Shown piece after piece: positions 33,138 to 41,736 of a stretch of DNA of 64,000 bases. The stretch covers positions 124,001-188,000 of the forward strand of contig CALMWF010000008.1 of NCBI GenBank assembly GCA_937873445.1. The letters are read 5' to 3'. Position numbers and translations under genes: made by a program. Position 1 is the stretch's first letter, and each line of letters opens with the position of its first letter. The notes under the pieces were generated by a model. That model made no database searches. It saw nothing but the letters and a program-made list of their open reading frames with translations, and was not told the origin of the DNA. This stretch comes from an uncultured Alphaproteobacteria bacterium. Its GTDB lineage: Bacteria > Pseudomonadota > Alphaproteobacteria > Rhizobiales > Aestuariivirgaceae.

Positions 33138-33158
33138 GGGCGGAGGAAACCTCCGCCC
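33138..33158 (+). terminator. Intergenic stem-loop (GGGCGGAGG/CCTCCGCCC)
   Basis: A perfect nine-pair stem with an AAA loop (33138-33146, 33150-33158), sharing its core with the stem at 31951-31978. It lies between the last low-complexity gene and the TPR gene. GCGCC rather than T follows, so it may stabilise the upstream message or only partly terminate. Confidence 0.65.
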
Positions 33159-33182
33159 GCGCCATAATCGGGGAGAAACGCC

Positions 33183-33725
33183 ATGATCCATCGCATTGCC
33201 ATTGGCCTGTTCTATGCCGCGCTGTTTTTCATTCTTGGCGCCTGGCTGGGTCCGGAAAAGAGTGATCTTGCCCGCTGGTGGAACGGCGGCACAGCGGTGG
33301 CCCATAGCGGCTGGACCACAGCCACGGGCTGGTTTGGCAGCAAACCTGTCACGGGCGGCATGACGGCCGACACGTCGCCGGCGCCCGAAGCCGTTTCAAC
33401 CCTGTCGCAGGCGCCCTCGGCCCCGCCCTTTGCCACTCTGGCTGCCGCCCGCGCGGCCTATGCCAAGGGCGACATCGACACCGCCATCTCCATCTATGAC
33501 GCGCTGCAGCGCGCCGAGCCCGGCAACCTCGCCGCTCGTGGTGAAATGGCCAATGTGCTGTTCAATGTCGGCCGCCTGCAGGAGGCTGCGGAAATATACT
33601 TCACCGTTGCCACCCAGTGGCTGGCCCAGGGCGAAAGGGACAAGGCGCGCGCTCTTGAACCGGCCATCCGCCGCGGCAGCCCATCCCATGCCGACGAATT
33701 GAACCGCCTTCTTGGCGTGAAGTAG
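33183..33725 (+). CDS. Membrane-anchored TPR protein
   Basis: A 180-residue protein with an N-terminal helix (about 5-23), a variable Ser/Thr/Pro linker and TPR-like helices from about residue 85 (FATLAAARAAYAKGDIDTAISIYDALQRAEPGN, then a second unit through VGRLQEAAEIYFTVA). One to two repeats bind partner peptides. The TPR part is probably periplasmic. It follows the low-complexity genes in the same direction and could be an assembly or scaffold factor for them. It ends 25 bases before the coiled-coil gene. Confidence 0.78.
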   Translation: MIHRIAIGLFYAALFFILGAWLGPEKSDLARWWNGGTAVAHSGWTTATGWFGSKPVTGGMTADTSPAPEAVSTLSQAPSAPPFATLAAARAAYAKGDIDTAISIYDALQRAEPGNLAARGEMANVLFNVGRLQEAAEIYFTVATQWLAQGERDKARALEPAIRRGSPSHADELNRLLGVK

Positions 33726-33750
33726 GCACTTCAGGAGAAGGACGGGGGAA

Positions 33751-34377
33751 ATGGTCCAGGAAGTTCATGAGATTCATCGCGGTGACCGCGTCATGCAGGA
33801 GGCGGAGAAGAAAAACGCCGCCAAGACGCTGGAGCCGCCGGAATTCAAGGACAGCCGGGGCTATCATCCCTCGGCCTATCGTCGGCCCGAATATCTCGAG
33901 TATCTCGAGAAGGCCACCCTGGCCATGCGCACCATCCGGCTTGTCGTCTATGTCGGCATGGCCGGTTTCGTCCTGCTGTCGGCCTATGGCTTCTTCCTCA
34001 TCTACAAGCTCACCAATGACATGCACAAAATGGTCGAGCAATCGGTGGTGATGAGCCAGCAGATGCAGGCCATGACCCGCATCATGACCAATCTCGACGG
34101 CTCGGTGGCCGGGCTGGACACCAGTGTCACCGATATGAAGAAGTCGGTTTCCACCATGAACGGCTCCCTCAACACCGTGTCGACCCAGCTTGGCCAGATG
34201 GGCAACACCGTGGCGCTGATGCAGCATTCGGCCCGCAATCTCGATCAGAGCATCGGCCCGGCCATGGGCACCTTCAACCGCATGGTGCCGTTCAACTGGA
34301 TGGGCAGCCAGTATAACGGTGCCCCGCCCTATGCCCCGCCGGTCACCATGCCGCAGCAGCCGGCACCGCAGCGCTGA
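33751..34377 (+). CDS. Single-pass membrane protein with a long coiled coil
   Basis: The 208-residue protein has a charged cytoplasmic head (1-55, with RGYHPSAYRRPEYLEYL), one membrane helix (about 62-88) and then a predicted coiled coil rich in Met, Thr and Ser (about 90-165, MTRIMTNLDGSVAGLDTSV and similar heptads), ending in a Pro/Tyr/Gln-rich tail. I do not recognise a family. It is the last gene of the presumed RND operon and ends four bases before the converging pyruvate carboxylase stop. Confidence 0.72.
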   Translation: MVQEVHEIHRGDRVMQEAEKKNAAKTLEPPEFKDSRGYHPSAYRRPEYLEYLEKATLAMRTIRLVVYVGMAGFVLLSAYGFFLIYKLTNDMHKMVEQSVVMSQQMQAMTRIMTNLDGSVAGLDTSVTDMKKSVSTMNGSLNTVSTQLGQMGNTVALMQHSARNLDQSIGPAMGTFNRMVPFNWMGSQYNGAPPYAPPVTMPQQPAPQR

Positions 34378-34381
34378 GCCG

Positions 34382-37300
34382 TCAGCCCAGCACCACCAGC
34401 AGGTCCTTGGCGTCGATGAGGTCGCCAACCTTGACCAGCACTTCCTTGACCGTGCCGGCCCGGTCGGCGTGCAGGGCCGCTTCCATTTTCATGGCCTCGA
34501 TGGACACCAGCACATCGCCCGCCTTGATGGTCTGGCCCGGCTGAACCGCCACCGCCGAGATGACCCCCGGCATGGGCGCTCCCACCTGCGTGTCATCGCC
34601 CGGCGTCACCTTGCGCCTCACCCGCGCGCCCTTGGCGCCATGCGCCCGGTCCGGCACCTTGATGCGGCGCGGCTGGCCGTTCAGTTCGAAGAACACGGTG
34701 ACCATGCCTTCCTCGTCGGCTTCGCCCACCGCAAGGCAGCGGATCACCAGCGTCTTGCCGCGCTCCATCTCGACGAAGATTTCCTCCTCCGGCGCCAGAC
34801 CGTAGAAATAAACCGGAGTGGGCAGGATGGCGACGGGGCCATAGGCCTCGCTGGCGGCGGCAAAATCGCTGAACACCTTGGGATACATGAGCCACGAGGC
34901 AAACTCGCGGTCGGAAAGGGCGCGCTCCAGCTTGCCTTCAATGTCCGTGCGCAGGGCGGCAAGGTCGGCGGGCTTGATGAGGGCACCGGGCCGCTCGGTG
35001 ATGGGCCTGGCCCCCTTCAGCGCCTTTTTCTGCAAGGCCCCAGGCCAGCCGCCCGGCGGTTGCCCCAGATCACCCCGCAGCATGGATATGACGGACTCGG
35101 GGAAGGCCACATCGCGGGCCGGGTCTTCAACCTCCGCCACGCTCAGGTCCTGGCTCACCATCATCAGCGCCATGTCGCCCACCACCTTGGACGAGGGCGT
35201 CACCTTCACAATGTCGCCGAACATGCGGTTCACATCGGCATAGGCCTGCGCCACCTCATGCCAGCGCATCTCCAGACCCAGCGCGCGCGCCTGCTCCTTG
35301 AGATTGGTGAACTGCCCCCCCGGCATCTCATGGAGATAGACTTCCGATGCCGGACTCTTCAGGTCGCTTTCAAAGGCGGCATATTGATTGCGCACCGCCT
35401 CCCAATAGAAGGAAATCTTCCTGATCCAGCTGGGGTCAAGTCCGCTGTCGCGCTCTGTGCCCGACAGCGCCTCCACAATGGAGCCAAGGCAGGGCTGGGC
35501 GGTGGTGCCGGACAGGGCGTCCATGGCGCCGTCCACCGCATCGGCCCCGGCCTCCACCGCCGCCAGCACCGTGGCCCCGGCAATGCCTGATGTGTCATGG
35601 GTGTGGAAATGCAGCGGCAGGTCAGTGGCCTCGCGCAACGCCTTGAACAGCACCCGCGCCGCCGCGGGCTTCAAAAGCCCCGCCATGTCCTTCACCGCAA
35701 TGATGTGGGCGCCCGCCTGCTCCAGCTCGCGCGCCAGAGCGACGTAATATTTGAGATCATATTTGGCGCGGGCGGGATCGAGAATGTCGCCCGTGTAGCA
35801 CATGGCGGCTTCGCACAGCTTGCCCGCCTTGTTCACCGCCTCCATGGCAATGCGCATGTTGTCCACCCAGTTCAGGCAGTCAAACACGCGGAACAGGTCC
35901 ACCCCTTCGCGCGCCGCCTGGGCCACGAAATACTGCACCACATTGTCGGCGTAGTTTGTGTAGCCCACGCCATTGGCGCCGCGCAGCAGCATCTGCAGAA
36001 GCAGGTTGGGGGCGGCCTCGCGGATGGCCGACAGCCGTTCCCACGGGTCTTCGGTGAGAAAGCGCATGGCCACGTCAAAGGTGGCGCCGCCCCAGCATTC
36101 GAGCGACAGAAGCTGGGGCAGGGCACGCGCATAGGTGCCGGCAATGGCGGCAATGTCGGCGCTGCGCATGCGCGTGGCCAGAAGCGACTGGTGGGCATCA
36201 CGCATGGTGGTGTCGGTGATCAGCACGCGCCGCTCAGCCCGCATCCAGCGGGCGAAGGCCTGCGGCCCGTCGCGGTCCAGCCGCTGTTTCGTTCCCTCGG
36301 GAACGGCGCCGCCATGGAACGGCACGCGCGGGCTGGCGGCGTGGGGGTTTGGTCTGGCCCGGCCCTTGGCTTCGGGATGGCCGTTCACCGTCACATCGGC
36401 CAGATAGTTCATCAGCTTGGTGGCGCGGTCGCGGCGCTTCACCTGATGAAACAGTTCCGGCGTTTCGTCGATGAAGCGCGTGGTGTAATCGGCGGCAATG
36501 AAGGAAGCATGGCCGATGATGGCTTCCAGAAAGGTGAGATTGGTGGCCACCCCGCGGATGCGGAATTCGCGGAGCGCCCGGTCCATGCGGGCAATGGCCT
36601 CCTCCGGCGTCGGTGCCCAGGCGGTGACTTTCTCCAGCAGCGGGTCATAGAAGCGGGTGATGACGGCACCCGAATAGGCCGTGCCGCCATCCAGCCTAAT
36701 GCCAAAGCCGGTGGCGCCGCGATAGGCGGTGATGCGGCCGTAGTCGGGAATGAAATTCTGTTCCGGGTCTTCGGTGGTGATGCGGCATTGCAGGGCGTGG
36801 CCGTTCAGCTCGATGTCCTTCTGCGCCGGAACGCCGGATTGCGGGGTGCCGATCTTCGCACCCTGCACCAGCCGGATCTGCGCCTTCACAATGTCGATGC
36901 CGGTCACTTCCTCGGTCACCGTGTGTTCCACCTGAATGCGCGGATTGACCTCGATGAAATAGAACGCCCCGGTATCGGCATTCATCAGGAACTCCACCGT
37001 GCCCGCCGCCACGTAACCCACAGCGCGGGCAAGCTTCATGGCATGGTCGCACACCTCATCGCGCTGGGCGGCGGTGAGAAAGGGGGCCGGTGCCCGCTCC
37101 ACGACCTTCTGATTGCGGCGCTGAATGGAACAGTCGCGCTCGAACAGATGCACCACCTGGCCATGCCGGTCGCCCAGAATCTGCACTTCGATGTGGCGCG
37201 CCCGCTCCACCAGCTTTTCCAGATAGACCTCATCCTTGCCGAAGGCGGCCTTGGCCTCGCGCTTGCCTTCCGTCACCTCGCGGTCAAGGTCGGCCTCGCT

Positions 37301-37840
37301 GCGGATGACGCGCATGCCGCGCCCGCCGCCGCCCCAGCTTGCCTTCAGCATCACCGGATAGCCCACCGCACGGGCCAGCGTCTTCACTGTGGCCATGTCC
37401 TCCGGCAACGGCCCCGTGACCGGCACCACCGGCACCTTCACCTCCTCGGCCAGATTGCGCGCCGCCACCTTGTTGCCCAGGCGGCGCATGGTGTCGGGCG
37501 AGGGGCCGATGAAGGTCAGCCCCGCTTCGGCGCAGGCTTCGGCAAATTCCGGACTTTCCGACAGCAGGCCATAGCCGGGGTGAATGGCGTCTGCCCCGGA
37601 CAGTTTCGCCACCCGCAGGATTTCCGGGATCGACAGATAGGATTCAATCGGCCCCATGTCGCGGGCCAGATGGGCCCCGCGCCCCACCTGATAGCTTTCA
37701 TCGGCCTTGAAGCGGTGCAACGCCAGCTTGTCTTCCTCGGCCCATATGGCCACGGTTTTGAGACCGAGTTCATTGGCCGCGCGGAACACGCGGATGGCAA
37801 TCTCGGAGCGGTTGGCGACAAGGATCTTGCTGATCGGCAC
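34382..37840 (-). CDS. pyc: Pyruvate carboxylase
   Basis: A single-chain 1152-residue enzyme making oxaloacetate from pyruvate, bicarbonate and ATP. Domains in order: biotin carboxylase/ATP-grasp (about 1-455, beginning KILVANRSEIAIRVFRA, with the glycine-rich KASWGGGGRGMR loop near 170), carboxyltransferase (about 535-810, beginning TTMRDAHQSLLATRMR with metal-binding His in HFHTHDTSG), the PYC/OADA domain, and a biotinyl domain with Lys1118 in EAMKMEA. All key motifs are intact and the length is normal. It is monocistronic and convergent with the RND operon. It feeds the citric acid cycle; together with the fatty-acid operon it suggests flexible carbon use. Confidence 0.97.
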   Translation of the reverse strand: MPISKILVANRSEIAIRVFRAANELGLKTVAIWAEEDKLALHRFKADESYQVGRGAHLARDMGPIESYLSIPEILRVAKLSGADAIHPGYGLLSESPEFAEACAEAGLTFIGPSPDTMRRLGNKVAARNLAEEVKVPVVPVTGPLPEDMATVKTLARAVGYPVMLKASWGGGGRGMRVIRSEADLDREVTEGKREAKAAFGKDEVYLEKLVERARHIEVQILGDRHGQVVHLFERDCSIQRRNQKVVERAPAPFLTAAQRDEVCDHAMKLARAVGYVAAGTVEFLMNADTGAFYFIEVNPRIQVEHTVTEEVTGIDIVKAQIRLVQGAKIGTPQSGVPAQKDIELNGHALQCRITTEDPEQNFIPDYGRITAYRGATGFGIRLDGGTAYSGAVITRFYDPLLEKVTAWAPTPEEAIARMDRALREFRIRGVATNLTFLEAIIGHASFIAADYTTRFIDETPELFHQVKRRDRATKLMNYLADVTVNGHPEAKGRARPNPHAASPRVPFHGGAVPEGTKQRLDRDGPQAFARWMRAERRVLITDTTMRDAHQSLLATRMRSADIAAIAGTYARALPQLLSLECWGGATFDVAMRFLTEDPWERLSAIREAAPNLLLQMLLRGANGVGYTNYADNVVQYFVAQAAREGVDLFRVFDCLNWVDNMRIAMEAVNKAGKLCEAAMCYTGDILDPARAKYDLKYYVALARELEQAGAHIIAVKDMAGLLKPAAARVLFKALREATDLPLHFHTHDTSGIAGATVLAAVEAGADAVDGAMDALSGTTAQPCLGSIVEALSGTERDSGLDPSWIRKISFYWEAVRNQYAAFESDLKSPASEVYLHEMPGGQFTNLKEQARALGLEMRWHEVAQAYADVNRMFGDIVKVTPSSKVVGDMALMMVSQDLSVAEVEDPARDVAFPESVISMLRGDLGQPPGGWPGALQKKALKGARPITERPGALIKPADLAALRTDIEGKLERALSDREFASWLMYPKVFSDFAAASEAYGPVAILPTPVYFYGLAPEEEIFVEMERGKTLVIRCLAVGEADEEGMVTVFFELNGQPRRIKVPDRAHGAKGARVRRKVTPGDDTQVGAPMPGVISAVAVQPGQTIKAGDVLVSIEAMKMEAALHADRAGTVKEVLVKVGDLIDAKDLLVVLG

Positions 37841-38001
37841 GAGGGGTCTCCGGACGCATCAGGCGAAAGTCTAGGGTGATGTTTGCCGGGGGTAACGCGG
37901 GCCGTCAATCGGCAGTCATTCTTTGCGACGCATTTCTGCCAAATACGCCGTGAAGCAACAGGGCGAGTGTGAATTTACCGTTTTCCTGCCCCGACGGTGC
38001 G

Positions 38002-38055
38002 TTGACGCCTTTGCATCTTCGGTAATAGGCTTTTGTCCGCGCAGCGAGCAAAAGC
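38002..38055 (+). promoter_or_regulatory. Putative promoter and leader stem of the betaine ABC operon
   Basis: TTGACG at 38002-38007 followed after 15 bases by TAATAG (38023-38028) is a possible but short-spaced sigma-70 promoter. Directly after it, GCTTTTG (38029-38035) and CAAAAGC (38049-38055) form a perfect seven-pair stem with a 13-base loop, which could be an operator or a 5'-leader hairpin. The gap 37841-38084 between pyc and this operon holds nothing else I can identify. Confidence 0.4.
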
Positions 38056-38084
38056 GCAGATCAAGTCCAACCGGAGGGACACCC

Positions 38085-39086
38085 ATGAAGAAACTCATTG
38101 CCGTCTCCACCCTTGCCCTGGCGCTGGCGGCCTTCGCCGGCGCGGCATCAGCCGCTGATTGCGGAAAGGTCACCATTGCCAGCATGAACTGGCAGTCGGC
38201 CGAAGTGCTGGCCAATATCGACAAGATCATTCTCAACGCCGGTTACGGCTGTGATGCTGAAATCATCCAGGGCGACACGGTGCCCACCCTCACCTCCATG
38301 GTGGAAAAGGGCCAGCCCGACATTGCCCCCGAAGGTTGGGTGGAAATGGTCGCCGACGTGATGAAGCGCGGCGTGGAAGAGAAGAAGATCGTCACCGCCG
38401 GTCATGTGCTGACCGATGGCGGTGTGCAGGGCTGGTGGGTGCCGAAATATCTGATCGACGCCAACCCCGGGATCAAGACCATCGACGATGCCCTGAAGCA
38501 TCCCGAACTCTTCCCCGCCCCGGAAGATCCCAAGAAGGGTGCCGTGACCAATGGTCCGGCGGGCTGGGGCGGCACCAAGGTGACGAGCCAGTTGTTCAAG
38601 GCCTATGAAGCCGAAAAGGCGGGCTTCGTTCTGGTCGATCCGGGTTCGGCGGCGGGTCTCGATGGCTCCATCGCCAAGGCCTATGAGCGCAAGCAGGGCT
38701 GGATGGGTTATTACTGGGAGCCGACGGCCCTTCTCGGCAAATACGAGATGGTGAAGCTTGATTTCGGCGTGCCCAACGACCCGGTGGAATGGAAGCGCTG
38801 CAACGCCGACGACAAGTGCCCCGATCCCAAGAAGAATGCCTGGGCCAAGGAGAATGTCGACACGGTGGTGACGCAGGCCTTCGCCGAACGCGCCGGTCCG
38901 GTCATGGACTATCTCAAGACCCGCAGCTGGGGCAACGCCACGGTCAACAAGCTTCTGGCCTGGATGACCGACAACCAGGCCACCGGCGAGGATGGTGCCA
39001 AGTACTTCCTCAAGAACAGCCCGGACATCTGGACCAAGTGGGTTCCGGCTGATGTGGCTGAGAAGGTCAAGAAGGCGGTTGAATAG
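38085..39086 (+). CDS. proX: Glycine betaine/proline-type ABC transporter substrate-binding protein
   Basis: A 333-residue periplasmic binding protein with a signal peptide (1-23, ending GAASAADC). The start KVTIASMNWQSAEVLANIDKIILNAGYGC and the GVQGWWVPKYLIDANPG and GWMGYYWEPTALL stretches are those of the OpuAC/ProX cluster; the repeated aromatic residues build the cage for quaternary ammonium ligands. I chose the ATG at 38085 with a CCGGAGGG ribosome site; the open frame upstream lacks a signal. It is the first gene of a binding protein-permease-ATPase operon. The ligand may be betaine, choline or proline betaine. Confidence 0.92.
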   Translation: MKKLIAVSTLALALAAFAGAASAADCGKVTIASMNWQSAEVLANIDKIILNAGYGCDAEIIQGDTVPTLTSMVEKGQPDIAPEGWVEMVADVMKRGVEEKKIVTAGHVLTDGGVQGWWVPKYLIDANPGIKTIDDALKHPELFPAPEDPKKGAVTNGPAGWGGTKVTSQLFKAYEAEKAGFVLVDPGSAAGLDGSIAKAYERKQGWMGYYWEPTALLGKYEMVKLDFGVPNDPVEWKRCNADDKCPDPKKNAWAKENVDTVVTQAFAERAGPVMDYLKTRSWGNATVNKLLAWMTDNQATGEDGAKYFLKNSPDIWTKWVPADVAEKVKKAVE

Positions 39087-39114
39087 GCCGCACTGATCCC
39101 TCATGCTTCTTGCG

Positions 39115-39139
39115 AGGCGGCGGCAAACCCGCCGCCTCT
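39115..39139 (+). terminator. Strong stem-loop between the binding-protein and permease genes
   Basis: GAGGCGGCGG (39115-39124) pairs perfectly with CCGCCGCCTC (39130-39139) around a five-base CAAAC loop, 28 bases after the proX stop. Such intercistronic stems often keep the binding-protein message stable and reduce read-through to the membrane genes. TATTCCTT follows, so partial termination is possible. Confidence 0.75.
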
Positions 39140-39165
39140 ATTCCTTGGCGCACGGGAGAGCTCTC

Positions 39166-40053
39166 ATGGAATGGCTGTCGAAATTTCCAAACCTCAGTGA
39201 CGACACTCTGCGGGTGGTGAAACAGACCATTGATGAATCCTTCCGCGCCTTCACCCGTGCCTATGGCGAAGGCATTGAGGCCTTCTTCAACCCGCTCAAG
39301 CAGTTTCTCATCGCCTCGGAACAGGTGATGATTTCCACCCCCTGGCCGCTGGTGCTGCTGGCCGTGGGCCTCATTGCCTGGTTTGCCAGCCGCAACTGGA
39401 AGATCGTCGCCGGCACCATCGCCACGCTGCTCATTATCGGCCTGTTTGACATGTGGGATGATACCATGCGCACCATCTCCATGATCTTCGTGTGCACGCT
39501 GCTCTCCATCCTCATCGGCGTGCCCATCGGCATTGCCATGTCGCGGTCAAACCGCCTGCAATCCATCATCAACCCCGTGCTGGATGTGATGCAGACCATG
39601 CCCAGCTTCGTCTATCTCATTCCCGTGGTCATGCTGCTGGGCATCGGCAAGGTGCCGGGCCTCATCGCGGTGGTGATCTATGCCCTGCCGCCCATGATCC
39701 GCCTTACCAACCTTGGCATCCGTCTGGTCGATCACGAGGTGATCGAGGCGGCGGATGCCTTCGGTTCCTCGCCCTGGCAGAGGCTGAAGAATGTCCAGAT
39801 TCCTCTGGCGCTGCCCACCATCATGGCGGGCATCAACCAGACCATCATGATGGCCCTGTCCATGGTGGTCATCGCCTCCATGATCGGCGTGGCGGGCCTG
39901 GGCCAGCCGGTGCTGCGCGCCATCAACAACCAGTATTTCGCTCTGGGCGTTTTCAACGGCCTGGCCATTGTCGGCATTGCCATCATCTTTGACCGCGTCA
40001 GCCAGGCCTTTGGCCGCCGCTTGCAGAAGCATCGGGAAGTGGTTCATGGCTGA
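39166..40053 (+). CDS. proW: Glycine betaine-type ABC transporter permease
   Basis: The 295-residue protein has a cytoplasmic or amphipathic N-terminus followed by six or so helices from about residue 60, and the EAA loop EAADAFGSSPWQRLKNVQIPLALPTIMAGINQ near 205, which docks with the ATPase. The pattern IGVAGLGQPVLRAINNQ near the end is typical of ProW/OpuAB. The ATG at 39166 follows GGGAGAG. The gene overlaps the ATPase gene by eight bases. Confidence 0.94.
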   Translation: MEWLSKFPNLSDDTLRVVKQTIDESFRAFTRAYGEGIEAFFNPLKQFLIASEQVMISTPWPLVLLAVGLIAWFASRNWKIVAGTIATLLIIGLFDMWDDTMRTISMIFVCTLLSILIGVPIGIAMSRSNRLQSIINPVLDVMQTMPSFVYLIPVVMLLGIGKVPGLIAVVIYALPPMIRLTNLGIRLVDHEVIEAADAFGSSPWQRLKNVQIPLALPTIMAGINQTIMMALSMVVIASMIGVAGLGQPVLRAINNQYFALGVFNGLAIVGIAIIFDRVSQAFGRRLQKHREVVHG

Positions 40054-41077
40054 CGCCCCCGCCATTGAGATCAGATCGCTCTACAAGATCTTTGGCCCGC
40101 ACGCGCATCAGCATGTGGCAGCGGTCAAGGACGGCATGAGCAAGACCGAGCTCAACCATCAAACCGGTCACGTGCTGGGCCTGAAGGACATCAACATTGC
40201 CATGCCCGGCGGTTCCATTCAGGTCATCATGGGCCTGTCGGGATCGGGCAAGTCCACCCTCATCCGCCACATTAACCGCCTCATTGACCCCACGGCGGGC
40301 GAGGTGCTGGTGGGCGGCGTTGATGTGGTGAAGATGGGCAGCGATGAATTGCGCGAGTTTCGCCGCCATCAGACCGCCATGGTGTTTCAGAAATTCGCCC
40401 TGCTGCCGCACCGCACCGTGCTCGACAACACCGTCTATGGGCTGGAAATCCAGGGCCTGCCGCGCGCCACGCAGGTGGCCGCTGCCATGCGCTGGATCGA
40501 GCGCGTCGGCCTCAAGGGCTTTGAAGGCAAATATCCCAACCAGCTCTCGGGCGGCATGCAGCAGCGCGTTGGTCTGGCCCGCGCGCTCACCAATGATGCC
40601 CCCATTCTGCTCATGGACGAGGCCTTCTCGGCCCTTGATCCCCTGATCCGCATGGACATGCAGAGCGTGCTTCTCGATCTGCAGAAGGAAATCCGCAAGA
40701 CCATCGTGTTCATCACCCATGATCTTGACGAGGCGCTCCGCCTCGGTGACCGCATTGCCATCCTGCGCGACGGCGAGGTGATCCAGCAGGGCACAGGCCA
40801 GCAGATCGTGCTCAATCCGGCCGATGATTACATCGCCAAATTTGTCCGCGAAGTGAACCGGGGCCGGGTGGTGGAGGTGGTGTCGGTGATGACGCCGGGC
40901 GGCGAAGCGCCGAAGGGCGCCATCACGCTGGCCCCCCTCGACACGCTGGAGCAGGCGGCCCGGCGGCTTTCGGAAAGCACGGTCAAGACGGCACGCGTGG
41001 CCGGTGCCGATGGCGCCACGCTGGGAACCGTGAAGCTGGAGGCCATTGTCGCCGCCATGGTGAAACCGGTGGACTGA
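40046..41077 (+). CDS. proV: Glycine betaine-type ABC transporter ATP-binding protein
   Basis: The 343-residue ATPase has Walker A GLSGSGKST (near 61-69), the Q-loop at MVFQKFALLPHRTV, signature LSGGMQQRVGLARAL, Walker B ILLMDEAFSALDP and the switch His in FITHDLDEAL. The N-terminal extension with the GMSKTELNHQTG segment is typical of ProV/OpuAA. The C-terminal part is shorter than the paired CBS domains of OpuAA and carries only about 70 residues of a degenerate CBS-like region, so ionic-strength gating is doubtful. It closes the operon. Confidence 0.95.
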   Translation: MADAPAIEIRSLYKIFGPHAHQHVAAVKDGMSKTELNHQTGHVLGLKDINIAMPGGSIQVIMGLSGSGKSTLIRHINRLIDPTAGEVLVGGVDVVKMGSDELREFRRHQTAMVFQKFALLPHRTVLDNTVYGLEIQGLPRATQVAAAMRWIERVGLKGFEGKYPNQLSGGMQQRVGLARALTNDAPILLMDEAFSALDPLIRMDMQSVLLDLQKEIRKTIVFITHDLDEALRLGDRIAILRDGEVIQQGTGQQIVLNPADDYIAKFVREVNRGRVVEVVSVMTPGGEAPKGAITLAPLDTLEQAARRLSESTVKTARVAGADGATLGTVKLEAIVAAMVKPVD

Positions 41078-41115
41078 ACGGCCTGGCGGCGCGGGCGGGA
41101 AGTTCGTGACGCGGG

Positions 41116-41152
41116 CCCCGGTGCTGGCTATGCTGAACCGGCAACACCGGGG
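41116..41152 (+). terminator. Inverted repeat after the betaine operon
   Basis: CCCCGGTG (41116-41123) and CACCGGGG (41145-41152) are perfect complements with a 21-base spacer. They lie between proV and the next gene, whose ATG is at 41160, so the right arm also contains the only purine-rich segment that could serve as its ribosome site. Either a terminator or a translation-masking stem is possible. Confidence 0.45.
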
Positions 41153-41159
41153 GGTGGCC

Positions 41160-41627
41160 ATGATATCACGCAAGACAATGGCGGCTGTGCTGTGGACGCT
41201 GACTGCCTGTGGCAGCGCATGGGCTGAAAATGCCGCCAGACAGCCCGCCCCGCCGCCCATTGCCACCGCACCGCCGGAAATGGCCGCCGTGCTCGATGGC
41301 CGCTATGGCACGGATTGCGCGGCCCTTGATCTCAACACCTGGCGTCATCCCGTCCGCACCGTGCTGGAGAACCGGCCCGAGGTCCATCTGCAATGGGGTT
41401 TGCTTTGCCAGAGGCGAACCTATCCGGTTTTCGGTGTTGATTTTGATCTCGATCCGCAGGGCGAGACCGATCGCTTCTTTCATCCGCTGTTTCACGATCT
41501 GCTGCAGGCCAATGGCTGGTGGACCTATACGCTGGTTGCCGCGCGCGATGGCCTCACCATCACCGTGTCCGGTTCCCGCAAGGGCGACATGGCCATCCAC
41601 TATGGCGAGATCACTGAAGCGCCCTAG
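41160..41627 (+). CDS. Hypothetical periplasmic protein
   Basis: A 155-residue protein with an export signal (1-23, MISRKTMAAVLWTLTACGSAWA). The mature part has two cysteines (DCAALDL and LLCQRRTYP) that could form a disulfide, and an ordered pattern with FGVDFDLDPQGETDRFFHPLFHDLLQ and a C-terminal strand region ending HYGEITEAP. I recognise no family. The ATG at 41160 was chosen because the signal peptide begins there; an upstream in-frame ATG at 41106 gives a charged leader. It is followed by a convergent stem-loop. Confidence 0.65.
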   Translation: MISRKTMAAVLWTLTACGSAWAENAARQPAPPPIATAPPEMAAVLDGRYGTDCAALDLNTWRHPVRTVLENRPEVHLQWGLLCQRRTYPVFGVDFDLDPQGETDRFFHPLFHDLLQANGWWTYTLVAARDGLTITVSGSRKGDMAIHYGEITEAP

Positions 41628-41633
41628 AGCCGC

Positions 41634-41663
41634 CTGCCTTTTGCCGCCAGCGGCAAGAGGCAG
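41634..41663. terminator. Stem-loop between convergent genes
   Basis: CTGCCTTTTGCCG (41634-41646) pairs with CGGCAAGAGGCAG (41651-41663) around CCAG, 13 pairs with one G-U wobble. It lies seven bases past the stop of the periplasmic protein gene and about 70 bases past the end of the FTR1 permease gene on the other strand, so it may serve both directions. Confidence 0.75.
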
Positions 41664-41736
41664 AAAGGGGCCAGCCGACCATGAGCGAGAGCGGACGTTT
41701 GGACGATCAAAACGCTTGCCACTCCCGCATTGTGCT

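Noticed and set aside
35597-37879. A 760-codon open frame on the plus strand opposite pyc
   Set aside because: It is antisense to an intact pyruvate carboxylase and has the biased composition of a shadow frame.
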